Below, piece after piece: positions 10,570-20,373 of a stretch of DNA of 64,000 nt. The translations under genes were made by a program, and so were the position numbers. A model generated the notes under the pieces. The model did not search any database, was not told the origin of the DNA, and saw nothing but the letters and a program-made list of their open reading frames with translations. The stretch comes from Corynebacterium lubricantis DSM 45231 (GTDB lineage Bacteria > Actinomycetota > Actinomycetes > Mycobacteriales > Mycobacteriaceae). The stretch lies in assembly GCF_000379425.1 (NCBI RefSeq), contig NZ_KB902181.1, positions 1 through 64,000 of the forward strand, read 5' to 3'. The first letter of the stretch is position 1. The number at the start of each line of letters is the position of its first letter.

Positions 10570-11471
10570 ACGCCCGCGACATCGCGGGCACGTGGCTGAA
10601 TCACCTCGCCGTCGAGCGCGGGTTGTCGCAAAATACGCTGAGCAATTATCGACGAGACGTTGAACGCTACCTCGACTGGCTCGATCGAGCGGGCAAGACT
10701 GATCTCAGTGACGTGTCCACCGCGGATGTTGAGGCCTATTTGCAAGACCTGCGCCGCGGTGTCGACGGGGCAAAGCCGCTCGCGAGCTCGTCGGCAAGCC
10801 GTGCCCTCGTTGTGGCACGTGGCCTGCACAAATTCGCGGTGTCGGAGGGCAATGTCGCCGCCGATGTCGCGGCTGACGTCTCGCCGCCGTCGAGCGGGCA
10901 GCACCTCCCGGATACGCTGACGGTCGCGGAGGTCACCTCACTTCTCGATGCTATCCCCACCGAGGATCCCATCGGCCTGCGCGACAAGGCGCTGCTCGAG
11001 CTGCTTTATGGCACGGGCGCGCGCGTGTCCGAGGCGCTGGCACTGCTTGTCGACGATGTCACCGACAACGACGGCGTCATCGTGATTACCGGTAAGGGCG
11101 ATAAACAGCGGATCGTGCCGATTGGCTCGCATGCACGCGACGCCGTCGATGCCTATTTGGTGCGGGGGCGGCCCGTATTTTCGCGTGGCAAGTCCCACGC
11201 CTTGTTTCTGAATAAACGCGGTGGTGCGCTTTCTCGACAGAGTGCCTGGACGATCATCAAGCACGCTGCGGAGCGCGCCGGCATTGACAAGGAAATCTCG
11301 CCTCACACGTTGCGGCACTCATATGCCACGCATCTGCGCGAAGGGGGAGCCGACGTGCGCACTATTCAGGAATTGCTAGGGCATTCATCGGTGACCACGA
11401 CGCAGATCTATACTCATATCACTGCGGATAACCTCCGCGAAGGGTGGAACCTGGCGCATCCCCGCGCCTAA
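10566..11471 (+). CDS. xerD: Site-specific tyrosine recombinase XerD
   Basis: 301 aa with a TTG start overlapping the NUDIX stop. It resolves chromosome dimers at dif together with XerC. The N-terminal SAM-like core-binding domain (about 1-90) and all catalytic residues are visible: Arg in [10 protein letters not shown], Lys in [10 protein letters not shown], His-Arg in [11 protein letters not shown], His in [11 protein letters not shown] and the Tyr nucleophile in IYTH. Position next to parA/scpA/scpB matches other Corynebacterium. It is a housekeeping recombinase, not evidence of a mobile element. Confidence 0.93.
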   Translation: MNARDIAGTWLNHLAVERGLSQNTLSNYRRDVERYLDWLDRAGKTDLSDVSTADVEAYLQDLRRGVDGAKPLASSSASRALVVARGLHKFAVSEGNVAADVAADVSPPSSGQHLPDTLTVAEVTSLLDAIPTEDPIGLRDKALLELLYGTGARVSEALALLVDDVTDNDGVIVITGKGDKQRIVPIGSHARDAVDAYLVRGRPVFSRGKSHALFLNKRGGALSRQSAWTIIKHAAERAGIDKEISPHTLRHSYATHLREGGADVRTIQELLGHSSVTTTQIYTHITADNLREGWNLAHPRA

Positions 11472-11494
11472 TCAAAAACCGAAAGGCGCCTATA

Positions 11495-12415
11495 GTGCGA
11501 GTTCGTTCACTGGTTGCAAGCGTTGCTGCCGCAACATTGCTTGGATTCTCGGTCCCTGTTGCTTCGGGACAGATTCCTGAAGGACTCGATCCTTTGACGG
11601 TCCAGTCGATTATTCCGTCGACTGTTCCGGTTCCGGCGGGCACGACCACAACCGTCGACCTCGGGGTTCCCGTAGAGGTTGCATATAACGACGCGGGCTG
11701 GAGTGTTTCCTCCTCCGGAACAGGTGTGACCGTGACAGCGCCGAATGAGCCAGGTTCTCAGATTAGTGTTCCGGTTACCGCTGGTGACTATTCCGCGACC
11801 ATCACGTTGGTAGCGGAAGGCGATTCTGGTGCTCCTGATTCTGGTCTCGAGCCTGAACCTGCGCCGGTACCTGCTCCTGCTCCGGCTCCCGCTCCGGCGA
11901 CTCCCGAGCGTCAAACCGCATCCACCGTCGATTCAAGTCAAGCCAAAAAGCTTTACCTGGACGGTGTTGTCGAAGACAACGTGCTTCGCGTGCAGTTGTC
12001 CATCAACCAAATCTCCGATGTGATGCCGCTGGTCAACGCCTCGCGCGACGGTAGAAAACTGCGCTACCTTGACATTAATGGCCAGATCATCAAGAACGTT
12101 GAACGCGAAATCAAGGTGACCGAGCGTTCCATTACCCTGACCTACCCGGCAGGTGAGACACCGGACAATCCGTTCATCATGGAAGTCGTTCGTGACGATA
12201 CTGTTGCCGAGTTCTACGCCATCATCACGGCATCAAATGCGCCGGTAGCGCAGCCGAAGTCGGATGGGAACCAAGAGGGCTCAGTAGCATCGATGGCACA
12301 AGATACCGAGGCGGCCTCCGAGCAGCAATCATCCTCGATCTGGTGGATTGCCGGGGGAGTCATTGCGTTAGTGTTGGTGCTTGGTGGCGTGTTCGTTTGG
12401 CGAATGCGTCGCTAA
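11495..12415 (+). CDS. Secreted, C-terminally membrane-anchored hypothetical protein
   Basis: 306 aa from GTG 11495, chosen because CGAAAGGCG lies just upstream and a clear signal peptide follows (RVRSLVASVAAATLLGFSV, then VASGQ cleavage). The mature part has a beta-rich domain, then a Pro/Ala linker of PAPAPAPAP type (about residues 120-135), a second domain and a C-terminal membrane helix (WWIAGGVIALVLVLGGVFVW) ending RMRR. So the protein is cell-surface exposed. It lies between xerD and parA. No enzyme motif is recognised; function unknown. Confidence 0.8.
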   Translation: MRVRSLVASVAAATLLGFSVPVASGQIPEGLDPLTVQSIIPSTVPVPAGTTTTVDLGVPVEVAYNDAGWSVSSSGTGVTVTAPNEPGSQISVPVTAGDYSATITLVAEGDSGAPDSGLEPEPAPVPAPAPAPAPATPERQTASTVDSSQAKKLYLDGVVEDNVLRVQLSINQISDVMPLVNASRDGRKLRYLDINGQIIKNVEREIKVTERSITLTYPAGETPDNPFIMEVVRDDTVAEFYAIITASNAPVAQPKSDGNQEGSVASMAQDTEAASEQQSSSIWWIAGGVIALVLVLGGVFVWRMRR

Positions 12416-12512
12416 TCTGAGGTCGCTCATGGCTGTGTCGCTACCATAGGAAATGACACGCATGTAAGCTAAGGCTCGTGGACCCAAAAAGCCGGGAGTC
12501 AAGGAAGAAGGT

Positions 12513-13406
12513 ATGACGGTGAGCAAAGACGGACTGTTCGACGCTTCTGAAGCGAAGGAAGCTCCGGATGCGCCGGTGGGGCTGACTGGTCGCCCGGTTC
12601 GCGAGCTTCCGCAGCCAGCACCTTTAGAGAAGCACGGTCCGGCACGCATCATCTCGATGGTGAATCAGAAGGGTGGCGTGGGGAAGACCACCTCTTCAAT
12701 TAACCTGGGAGCGTGCCTGGCAGAGCAGGGGCGTAAAGTCCTGCTCGTTGACTTAGATCCGCAAGGTGCGTTGTCTGCCGGTCTTGGTGTGACGCAGGAA
12801 GAGGATGCCATAACGGTCTATGACCTGATGCTGGATAACACTGCGAGCATTCACGGAGCCATCCGCCATACCAATGTCTCCGGGTTGGATCTGGTGCCGG
12901 CGAACATCGACCTTTCCGCTGCGGAGATCCAGTTGGTCAACGAAGTTGGCCGCGAGCAAGTGCTGGGGCGTGCCCTGCGACCTGTTCGAGGTGACTACGA
13001 CTACATCATCATCGACTGCCAGCCATCGCTTGGCCTGCTTACCGTGAACTCCCTCGCATGCTCTGACGGTGTCATCATTCCGATGGAATGTGAGTACTTC
13101 TCGCTGCGTGGTCTGGCGCTGTTGACCGATACGGTGGAGAAGGTCCGCGATCGCATTAACTTCGATCTGGAAATCATTGGCATCCTGGTCACCATGTTTG
13201 ATCGCCGCACCACCCACGCACGTGAGGTGATGGACCGCGTGGTGGAGGTCTTCGGTGATCGCGTATTCGATACCGTCATCACTCGCACCGTGCGCTTCCC
13301 GGAGACATCTGTTGCCGGTGAGCCCATCATCACCTGGGCACCAAGCTCCCAGGGTGCCCAGCAATACCGGAACCTAGCCCTCGAGGTCATTGAGCGGACG
13401 GTTTAA
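12513..13406 (+). CDS. ParA-family ATPase
   Basis: 297 aa. Deviant Walker A motif KGGVGKTTSSINLG near residue 53, Walker B-like LLVDLDPQGALSAG and switch IIDCQPSLGLLTVNSL. Because it directly precedes scpA (stop TAA abuts the GTG start), it is the second, Soj-like ParA of actinobacteria (Rv1708 position) rather than the origin-linked ParA. A role in chromosome or cargo segregation with the ScpAB-SMC condensin is inferred from context. Confidence 0.9.
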   Translation: MTVSKDGLFDASEAKEAPDAPVGLTGRPVRELPQPAPLEKHGPARIISMVNQKGGVGKTTSSINLGACLAEQGRKVLLVDLDPQGALSAGLGVTQEEDAITVYDLMLDNTASIHGAIRHTNVSGLDLVPANIDLSAAEIQLVNEVGREQVLGRALRPVRGDYDYIIIDCQPSLGLLTVNSLACSDGVIIPMECEYFSLRGLALLTDTVEKVRDRINFDLEIIGILVTMFDRRTTHAREVMDRVVEVFGDRVFDTVITRTVRFPETSVAGEPIITWAPSSQGAQQYRNLALEVIERTV

Positions 13407-14204
13407 GTGACACAACCCGAGATCACCGGATTCAACCTCGTTTTAAATAACTTCGAGGGTCCGTTCGATCTGCTGCTGAAACTAATCAGTGGCAAGAAAC
13501 TCGATGTCACTGAAGTGGCTCTTGCCGAGGTGACAGACGAATTTATCGCCTATACGCGCATGCTCGGGGAGAAGGCCAACCTCGACGAAGTCACTGAGTT
13601 TCTCGTCGTCGCGGCCACGCTGTTGGACCTCAAAGCGGCGCGCCTTGTCCCGCGCGGCGACGTCGAAAGCGACGAGGACCTCGAGCTGCTGGAATCCCGG
13701 GACCTGCTTTTTGCTCGCCTGCTTCAGTACAAGGCCTACCAACAGGTGGCCGACCTGTTTGTGGAGTGGCAGCGTGACGCCGCACGCCGCTATCCGCGGG
13801 CAGTGTCCATTGAGCAACGTTTCGCGGATCTTCTTCCACCAGTGCGCCTGGGGCATACTCCTTCGACTTTCGCGCACCTAGCCGCCAGCGTATTTCGTCC
13901 CAAAGCCGCAGAGCGCGTCGGCATCGATCATATCCACCAGGTGGAAGTCTCCGTGCCACAGCAAGCGGGCAAGATTTTGGACACACTCAAAGTCATTGGC
14001 CCAAACAAGTGGCTGTCGTTTACTTCGCTGACTCGCGATTGCACCCGCTCGATGGAAGTCGTGGGCAGGTTCCTTGCGCTACTTGAACTCTATAAAGCGC
14101 GCGCAGTGGAGACGGAACAAGAAGAAGCGCTGGGCCCACTCGAAGTCTCCTGGACGGGACTTGAAGTGGACCCAGCGGTAGTTGCGGCGTCTAACTGGAC
14201 TTAA
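13407..14204 (+). CDS. scpA: Segregation and condensation protein A
   Basis: 265 aa kleisin subunit of the SMC condensin. The conserved N-terminal LNNFEGPFDLLLKLI stretch and the KLDVTEVALAEVTDEFI helix are diagnostic, and the C-terminal winged-helix part is present. GTG start directly abuts the ParA stop. It bridges SMC heads and binds ScpB, which is encoded 1.5 kb downstream. The end overlaps the convergent GNAT gene by 4 bases. Confidence 0.93.
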   Translation: MTQPEITGFNLVLNNFEGPFDLLLKLISGKKLDVTEVALAEVTDEFIAYTRMLGEKANLDEVTEFLVVAATLLDLKAARLVPRGDVESDEDLELLESRDLLFARLLQYKAYQQVADLFVEWQRDAARRYPRAVSIEQRFADLLPPVRLGHTPSTFAHLAASVFRPKAAERVGIDHIHQVEVSVPQQAGKILDTLKVIGPNKWLSFTSLTRDCTRSMEVVGRFLALLELYKARAVETEQEEALGPLEVSWTGLEVDPAVVAASNWT

Positions 14205-14764
14205 GGACGATCCCGCAGCATCGAGATTGCTGGCTCTGGCAGCTCTCGATCCGAGTAAATGCGGACGTCCGGCTCGTCGGGGTTATCCTCGGTACCCACG
14301 CGGCGACCTTCCCAGACCGATTTCAGCCCAAGCTTTTCAATAACGCGCCCACTGGCAGGGTGATTCGTCGTAATGCGCGCTGTAACAGGCAATTCCGGAT
14401 GCTTCTTCTTCGCTGCCTTCACGGCCGCCTCGGCGATCTCGGTAGCGTAGCCTTGGCCCCACTGGTCTGGGCGGAGACGATATTTCACGTCCCAGACCTG
14501 GCCATCAACCACTTCAGCGCCGCCGATGCCGACAAATTCCGACGGACGCTCGCGAAGGTAGATGCCCCATGGCCCAAGATCGAAATCCTCCCACGACTTA
14601 TGGGTGCGCTTGATAATGTTGCGCGTCACTTCCTCATCCGTGTGGACTGCCCACGGCCGGTGTGCCCAAATGCGGGTGTCTGAGTAGACGCGAAATGCCT
14701 CCGCGGCTTGGTCCTCGGTCAAAGGGACGAGGATCAGGCGGTCGGTTCGTGTGATCTGTGCCAT
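14201..14764 (-). CDS. GNAT family N-acetyltransferase (RimJ/RimL-like)
   Basis: 187 aa. Starts with TRTDRLILVPLTEDQAAEAF, the usual opening of RimJ/RimL-type GNATs. The acetyl-CoA loop region is YRLRPDQWGQGYATEIAEAA near residue 95, followed by ARITTNHPASGRVIEKLGL. Substrate unknown; it could be a protein N-terminus or a small amine. It is the only leftward gene in the scpA-scpB interval, an arrangement also seen in C. glutamicum. Confidence 0.85.
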   Translation of the reverse strand: MAQITRTDRLILVPLTEDQAAEAFRVYSDTRIWAHRPWAVHTDEEVTRNIIKRTHKSWEDFDLGPWGIYLRERPSEFVGIGGAEVVDGQVWDVKYRLRPDQWGQGYATEIAEAAVKAAKKKHPELPVTARITTNHPASGRVIEKLGLKSVWEGRRVGTEDNPDEPDVRIYSDRELPEPAISMLRDRP

Positions 14765-14925
14765 ACCGGCATGTTACTGCGATTGTCCTCACCATAAAAG
14801 TAGATTCTTAACATTTCTTCACAATCACACCTGTGTAACTCTTGTGAGGTGCTTTTACCATGGAAAACATAGCCAAGAAAAAAATTTCGCGGGGGTAACA
14901 ATTCCTCCCGCTACACTTGGAAACC

Positions 14926-15699
14926 ATGAATAGCTTGCTCTCGGTCGACGAATTTCGACGCTTAGAAAATCCGGTTGTCTTTCATTCCTCCATGGGCCCA
15001 AACATCCCACAGCAGGTGATCCCAGGTGCCTTCATTGCGGATCTGGAAGGGGACTTTTCCGACCCCGCTAGTTCTCTGCCGCACACTGTTCCGGCCACTA
15101 TCCAGCAGGTTTTCGCCTCCTATGGCATCAGCGACGACACCCAGGTTGTCATCTACGATGCCGATGGTGCCACCGCCGCGCGCGTCTGGTGGCTTGCCCG
15201 CGTCGCCGGATTAAGCAACGTCGCACTCCTCGACGGCGGACTACGCGCCTGGGTCGCCGCCGGGGGAGAGCTCACCGCACCTTCGACTCCTACCTCGACG
15301 GGCACTATCAGCGCCGCACCCCGCTGGGATTTGCTTATCGACGCGCCCGAGGTCGCCACGACCTCACGGACAGTAGTGGACGCACGGTCGCATGGCCGTT
15401 TCACGGCTGCAGAGGAAGAGCCACGTCCAGGATTGCGGGCAGGCCACATTCCTGGATCCCGCAACGTCCCATTTTCGTCGTTGTACAACGAGGACGGCAC
15501 CTTCAAGAGCCCAGACGAATTAGATGCGATCTTCCCCGATGATCACCTCGCTTTTTCCTGCGGTTCGGGAGTAACTGCGTGCGTGACCGCCTTTGCAGCT
15601 ACCCAGGCGGGGCGCAGCGACTTGGTTGTCTATGAAGGTTCGTGGTCGGACTGGGGCCGGCCGGACTCCGGTTACCCGGTAGCAGTCGGAGAGGCGTAG
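14926..15699 (+). CDS. Thiosulfate/3-mercaptopyruvate sulfurtransferase (rhodanese)
   Basis: 257 aa with two rhodanese domains. The first (about 10-110) is inactive and contains VIYDADGATAARVWWLAR. The second carries the active-site loop with Cys in FSCGSGVTACVTAF near residue 213, and RAGHIPGSRNVPFSSL before it. The CGSGVTA loop fits SseA-type enzymes that move sulfur from thiosulfate or mercaptopyruvate. ATG 14926 is preferred because TACACT (14912-14917) ends 8 nt before it, giving a leaderless mRNA; a TTG at 14917 would add 3 residues. No Shine-Dalgarno is visible. Confidence 0.88.
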   Translation: MNSLLSVDEFRRLENPVVFHSSMGPNIPQQVIPGAFIADLEGDFSDPASSLPHTVPATIQQVFASYGISDDTQVVIYDADGATAARVWWLARVAGLSNVALLDGGLRAWVAAGGELTAPSTPTSTGTISAAPRWDLLIDAPEVATTSRTVVDARSHGRFTAAEEEPRPGLRAGHIPGSRNVPFSSLYNEDGTFKSPDELDAIFPDDHLAFSCGSGVTACVTAFAATQAGRSDLVVYEGSWSDWGRPDSGYPVAVGEA

Positions 15700-16239
15700 A
15701 TGATTCCGCAGTTGCGCAGCCAAATCGAGTCGATCCTCCTTGTCATCGACTCGCCGACGACGGTGGCCTCATTGGCACAGGCGTTGGAAGTGGAAGAGGC
15801 CATCGTCGATAAACATTTGCGTGACATTGCCACTGAGCTCACGTCGAGGGGATCCGGAATCGACCTGCGGGAGACGGAGGAAGGCTGGCGGTTATACACG
15901 CGTCCCGAGAATGCGCCAGCCGTGGAGAAGTTTTTGCTCGACGGCACGCAGTCTCGGCTGTCGCGGGCTGCGATGGAGACGCTCGCGGTCGTCGCTTATC
16001 GACAACCGGTAACGCGCGCCCAAGTCGCCGGTGTGCGTGGGGTCAATGTTGACGGTGTGATGCGGACTCTGACGCTGCGCGGCCTCATCAGCGAAGTAGA
16101 CCCCGACGAATCGACGGGCGCGCACAAGTACGTGACCACCGAATTGTTCCTCGAGCTGCTCGGCATTGATTCGCTTGAACGGCTTCCTGACCTCGCCCCG
16201 TTGCTTCCGGATATCGATTCTATCGACGAGGAATGGTAA
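15700..16239 (+). CDS. scpB: Segregation and condensation protein B
   Basis: 179 aa. Two winged-helix domains; the conserved core ETLAVVAYRQPVTRAQVAGVRGV and the later LRGLISEVD are diagnostic of ScpB. It binds ScpA and the SMC ATPase. The start codon directly follows the stop of the sulfurtransferase gene, so the two are co-translated. The C-terminus ends in an acidic SIDEEW stretch. Confidence 0.93.
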   Translation: MIPQLRSQIESILLVIDSPTTVASLAQALEVEEAIVDKHLRDIATELTSRGSGIDLRETEEGWRLYTRPENAPAVEKFLLDGTQSRLSRAAMETLAVVAYRQPVTRAQVAGVRGVNVDGVMRTLTLRGLISEVDPDESTGAHKYVTTELFLELLGIDSLERLPDLAPLLPDIDSIDEEW

Positions 16240-16284
16240 TATGGCCCTCGTTGAAAATCGCATACTAGATTAAGGACACGTAAA

Positions 16285-17199
16285 GTGACCCCTCCCGCTC
16301 GCCGAGAAGGCACACCGGACCCAGAGAAGAAGCTTCCCAAGAAGGAAGACGAATTCTTTCTCTCCAACGCGAAACCGGCGCGTCACCAGAACGTTGATAT
16401 CAATCAGCGTCGCGAAAATGCCGAGAAAAACCCACTCGAAGACAATTGGTGGGACGACGATAAACCCCAAGGCGTTCGGCTCCAAAAAGTTCTTGCCCAA
16501 GCAGGCGTCGCTTCCAGGCGACATGCTGAGGTCATGATTGACAAGGGCCGCGTCGAAGTAAATGGCCAGATCGTGCGCAAGCAAGGCGTGCGCGTGAACC
16601 CGAACGTGGATGTTGTCCGCGTCGACGGTGTCCGCATCAACGTCAACGAAGAGCACGAGTATTTCGTGTTCAACAAGCCTCGCGGCGTGCACACGACCAT
16701 GAGCGACGAAATGGGCCGACCATGTGTGGGCGACTACCTTTCGGAGAAGACCTTCTCCGGCCAGCGTCTCTTCCACGTCGGTCGCCTCGACGCTGACACG
16801 GAAGGCCTGCTGCTGCTCACCAACGACGGTGAGCTTTCCAACCGTCTCATGCACCCGAAGTACGAAGTTTCAAAGACCTACCTCGCCACCGTGCTCGGCG
16901 AAGCCAAGAACACCCTTGTGCGTGACCTGAAGAAGAGCATTGAGCTCGACGACGGGCCAGCCAAGGTCGACTTCGCGCAGATCATCGACGTGCACCAGGG
17001 TCAGTCCCTCGTGCGTCTCGAGCTGCACGAAGGCCGCAAGCATATCGTTCGTCGCATGCTTAAGGAGGCTGGCTTTCCTGTCCAGCGCCTCGTACGCACC
17101 AAGCTCCACACCGTTCAGCTCGGCGAGCAGAAGCCAGGCACCATGCGTGCGCTGAACTCGTCCGAGCTGACCTCTTTGTACAAGGTGGTGGGAATGTGA
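16285..17199 (+). CDS. rluB: RsuA/RluB-family rRNA pseudouridine synthase
   Basis: 304 aa with GTG start. A charged N-terminal extension of ~70 residues is followed by an S4 domain (RLQKVLAQAGVASRRHAE) and the catalytic domain with Asp in HVGRLDADTEGLLLLTNDG near residue 173. The family isomerises a uridine in 23S or 16S rRNA; by neighbourhood it is the RluB type. Its stop overlaps the GTG start of cmk by 4 bases. Confidence 0.92.
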   Translation: MTPPARREGTPDPEKKLPKKEDEFFLSNAKPARHQNVDINQRRENAEKNPLEDNWWDDDKPQGVRLQKVLAQAGVASRRHAEVMIDKGRVEVNGQIVRKQGVRVNPNVDVVRVDGVRINVNEEHEYFVFNKPRGVHTTMSDEMGRPCVGDYLSEKTFSGQRLFHVGRLDADTEGLLLLTNDGELSNRLMHPKYEVSKTYLATVLGEAKNTLVRDLKKSIELDDGPAKVDFAQIIDVHQGQSLVRLELHEGRKHIVRRMLKEAGFPVQRLVRTKLHTVQLGEQKPGTMRALNSSELTSLYKVVGM

Positions 17200-17891
17200 G
17201 TCTGTCGAACATGCCCAATGACGGCTTGATCCTTGCCGTCGATGGTCCATCGGGCACTGGTAAATCGACGACCTGCCGGGCACTGGCAAAGCGCCTTGAT
17301 GCCAAGTACGTCGACACCGGTGCAATGTACCGCGTCGCCACTCTTGCAGTGCTGCGTGCTGGCGTTGACCCAGCCGACACTGCCGCAGTAATTGTGGCAA
17401 CAGCCAACTTGCCACTTGAAGTTTCAGACGACCCCGATTCCACCGAAGTTTTACTTGATGGGGAAGACGTCTCTGGCGAGATCCGTGGCACCGAAGTCAC
17501 GCGGAATGTCTCCGCTGTTTCCGCGATCCCAGAAGTCCGCGAGAACTTGGTGGCTCTGCAGCGCAAGCTCGCAGCCGATGCCCACCGCGCGATCGTTGAG
17601 GGCCGTGATATTGGCACAGTCGTGCTCCACGACGCCCCCGCCAAGGCGTATCTCACTGCTAGCGCCGACGTGCGCGCACAGCGTCGCTTTGACCAAGATA
17701 TCGCTGCTGGGCGTGAAGCCGATTTTGACACCGTCTTGGCCGACGTCCAGCGACGCGATGAACTCGACTCCTCGCGCGCGACTTCTCCATTGCGCCCTGC
17801 TGATGACGCAGAGGTGATTGATACTTCCACTATGCCGATCGACGAAGTATTGGACCGTCTGATCGCCTTGATTGAAAAGAGCGCGAAATGA
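17196..17891 (+). CDS. cmk: Cytidylate kinase
   Basis: 231 aa. It phosphorylates CMP and dCMP with ATP. P-loop [20 protein letters not shown] lies near residue 15, the CMP-binding [14 protein letters not shown] follows, and the [19 protein letters not shown] and [15 protein letters not shown] motifs are present. It overlaps rluB and der by 4 bases on each side, so the three are translationally coupled. Confidence 0.95.
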   Translation: MSLSNMPNDGLILAVDGPSGTGKSTTCRALAKRLDAKYVDTGAMYRVATLAVLRAGVDPADTAAVIVATANLPLEVSDDPDSTEVLLDGEDVSGEIRGTEVTRNVSAVSAIPEVRENLVALQRKLAADAHRAIVEGRDIGTVVLHDAPAKAYLTASADVRAQRRFDQDIAAGREADFDTVLADVQRRDELDSSRATSPLRPADDAEVIDTSTMPIDEVLDRLIALIEKSAK

Positions 17892-19468
17892 CTGATAAGC
17901 AAAATCACTCCGACGAAGAAACTAGTTTCGTTTACGCTTTCGGCGGTGGCGAAGAAGTAGACGCCGATCAGGCCTACACCGACGAGATCATCGAAAACCC
18001 TGGTGGCGGCTGGGCTGCTGATGACTTCGACGAAGATCAGTTCGACTTCGAATTCGATGAAGACACTGACTTTGACGACCTCACTGAGGAACAATGGCAG
18101 GAAGTTGACGAGCAGCTCGGCATCCTCGACCCAACCATGGTGGAAGAGGCTTTGCCTACCGTCGCTATTGTTGGACGCCCAAATGTGGGTAAGTCGACCC
18201 TGGTGAATCGCTTCTTGGGTCGTCGTGAAGCTGTCGTTGAGGACCACCCCGGTGTGACCCGCGACCGCGTCAGCTACCTCTCTGACTGGGGCGGACGTCG
18301 CTTCTGGGTCCAAGACACCGGCGGTTGGGATCCCGACGCTAAGGGCATCCACGCAGCCATTGCACGACAGTCTGAGGCTGCAATGCAGACCGCTGACGTC
18401 ATCATCTTCGTGGTTGACTCGCACGTTGGCATTACCGAATCTGACTCGGCCATGGCACATGAGCTGCAGCGTTCTGAGGTACCAGTCATCCTGGTGGCCA
18501 ATAAGTTTGAGTCCGACAACCAGTGGGCTGACGTCGCAGAATTCTACGGTCTTGGACTCGGTGACCCTTGGCCAGTGTCCGCACTGCATGGACGAGGTGG
18601 CGCCGACGTTCTCGACGAAGTTCTGCGCCAGTTCCCAGAGGTGCCGCGTGCGGCGAACTCGATCACCGACGGTCCGCGACGCGTCGCTCTTGTGGGTAAG
18701 CCGAATGTCGGCAAGTCCAGCCTGCTGAACAAGCTGTCGAAGTCGAACCGTTCGGTGGTAGACAATGTTGCAGGCACGACGGTGGATCCAGTCGACGAAT
18801 TGATTCAGCTCGACGAGCGCCTGTGGCAGTTCATTGATACGGCCGGGCTTCGTCGTAAAGTTAAAACCGCCCAGGGCCACGAGTACTATGCATCGCTGCG
18901 AACCCGCAACGTCATCGAGGCTGCCGAGGTCTGCGTTGTCTTGATCGACTCTTCGCAGGAGATCACCGAACAGGATCAGCGCGTGCTGTCGATGGTCCTG
19001 GAAGCCGGCAAGGCGCTTGTGATTGCTTTTAACAAGTGGGATCTCATGGACGAGGACCGCCGATACTTCTTCGACCGCGAACTCGAGGAGCAAATTGACC
19101 GGTTGCCGTGGGTAACCAAGGTGAATATCTCTGCCGAATCGGGCCGCGCTCTGCACAAACTCGAGCCAGCGATGATCGAGGCGCTCGACAACTGGGATCG
19201 CCGTATTTCGACCGGGCAGTTGAACAACTGGCTGCGCGAAGCGATTGCAGCTAACCCGCCACCGATGAACAACAACCGACTTCCTCGCTTGCTGTTCGCC
19301 ACCATGGCGTCGACTCGTCCGCCAACAATTGTGCTGTTTACCACCGGCTTCCTCGAGGCTGGGTACCGCCGCTATTTGGAGCGCAAGTTCCGTGAGCAAT
19401 TTGGTTACCACGGCACTCCAGTCCGTATTGCGGTTCGCGTGCGTGAGCGCCGAGGCCGGAACCGTTAG
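17888..19468 (+). CDS. der: Ribosome biogenesis GTPase Der (EngA)
   Basis: 526 aa. Two consecutive G domains: the first with GRPNVGKST near residue 98 and the second with GKPNVGKSS near residue 274, plus both DTGG/DTAG and NKxD (VANKFES, AFNKWDL) motifs and a C-terminal KH-like domain. It acts in 50S subunit maturation. The first ~90 residues form a strongly acidic Asp/Glu-rich extension absent from E. coli Der. Such extensions occur in actinobacteria and their role is unknown. Confidence 0.95.
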   Translation: MTDKQNHSDEETSFVYAFGGGEEVDADQAYTDEIIENPGGGWAADDFDEDQFDFEFDEDTDFDDLTEEQWQEVDEQLGILDPTMVEEALPTVAIVGRPNVGKSTLVNRFLGRREAVVEDHPGVTRDRVSYLSDWGGRRFWVQDTGGWDPDAKGIHAAIARQSEAAMQTADVIIFVVDSHVGITESDSAMAHELQRSEVPVILVANKFESDNQWADVAEFYGLGLGDPWPVSALHGRGGADVLDEVLRQFPEVPRAANSITDGPRRVALVGKPNVGKSSLLNKLSKSNRSVVDNVAGTTVDPVDELIQLDERLWQFIDTAGLRRKVKTAQGHEYYASLRTRNVIEAAEVCVVLIDSSQEITEQDQRVLSMVLEAGKALVIAFNKWDLMDEDRRYFFDRELEEQIDRLPWVTKVNISAESGRALHKLEPAMIEALDNWDRRISTGQLNNWLREAIAANPPPMNNNRLPRLLFATMASTRPPTIVLFTTGFLEAGYRRYLERKFREQFGYHGTPVRIAVRVRERRGRNR

Positions 19469-19471
19469 CAA

Positions 19472-20371
19472 ATGGGCCACTGGGGTCTTCGCGTCGGTGC
19501 AGTAAGTGCAGCACTTACCTGTGCGATTGTCGCGAGCGCGTGTACTCCGGGTTCCGTCAGCGACCAGGCTCTCGGTGGCGCGCTGAACTTCGGGCAGCAA
19601 GTACCCAGTGGTTTGCAGCGCCAATCTCTCAATGTTGAGGGAGAGCATCGCTCCTATCTGATCTCCGTTCCAGAGGGCGATTCCCCCAAGCCCGTAATCT
19701 ACGTCTTTCATGGCTGGGGCTTGAACGCGGCAACGATAGCTGAGGATACTGATTTCCACGAAGCAGACGCGATTGTTGTCTACCCCGAGGGCAGCAACAA
19801 CGCGTGGGCACCGGCTTATTACGCGGACGATCCCTCGGGTAGAAGCGACCTCTTTTTCATGGATGCGGTGCATGAAGATGTGAAGGCCACTTACTCGGTA
19901 GCGGAGGATCGTGTTTACGCTGCTGGATTCTCCAACGGTGGTGGCTTCGCAAGGTACCTTTCTTGCCAACGCCCAGGACTCATAGATTCGATTGCTACGG
20001 TCGGCGGTGCGTTTTTCGACACCACCGTGAGCGAATGTGCTGCGGAGCCGACACCTTTTCTGAATATCCACGGCACCTCGGACCCCACCGTCGCATACGG
20101 CGGACGGATCCACATGAATGACGGCGTCCCGTATACCTATCTCGGTGTCAGCCAAGTCCTGGACCACGCCACGACGAGGAATAACTGCAGCACTGATCGC
20201 GAGGAAAAACGGGAAAGCGAAACCGTCACCCTTGTTGATTACAGCGATTGCGAAGGCTATCCCATTGAGCACCTCCGAGTATCGGGATTGAGCCACTTTT
20301 GGCCTCGTGGTGAGCTCGATTCCGGTGGGGTGGATGCCACTGAGCGAACATTGACCTTCTTTGGCTTGTGA
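19472..20371 (+). CDS. Esterase-like lipoprotein, PHB-depolymerase (LpqC-like) family
   Basis: 299 aa. The N-terminus is a lipoprotein signal with lipobox VASAC and Cys at residue 24. The alpha/beta-hydrolase core shows YVFHGWG (oxyanion region), nucleophile elbow AAGFSNGGGFA near residue 155, LNIHGTSDPTV (Asp) and SGLSHFWP (His). Similar proteins are annotated as poly(3-hydroxybutyrate) depolymerase or feruloyl esterase; the true substrate is unknown. It starts 3 bp after der and is paralogous to the lipoprotein at 26084-27064. Confidence 0.85.
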   Translation: MGHWGLRVGAVSAALTCAIVASACTPGSVSDQALGGALNFGQQVPSGLQRQSLNVEGEHRSYLISVPEGDSPKPVIYVFHGWGLNAATIAEDTDFHEADAIVVYPEGSNNAWAPAYYADDPSGRSDLFFMDAVHEDVKATYSVAEDRVYAAGFSNGGGFARYLSCQRPGLIDSIATVGGAFFDTTVSECAAEPTPFLNIHGTSDPTVAYGGRIHMNDGVPYTYLGVSQVLDHATTRNNCSTDREEKRESETVTLVDYSDCEGYPIEHLRVSGLSHFWPRGELDSGGVDATERTLTFFGL

Positions 20372-20373
20372 GA

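Noticed and set aside
10566..11471. Tyrosine recombinase as a sign of prophage or integrative element
   Set aside because: It is the housekeeping XerD in its normal corynebacterial position; no phage genes, att repeats or cargo are seen around it.
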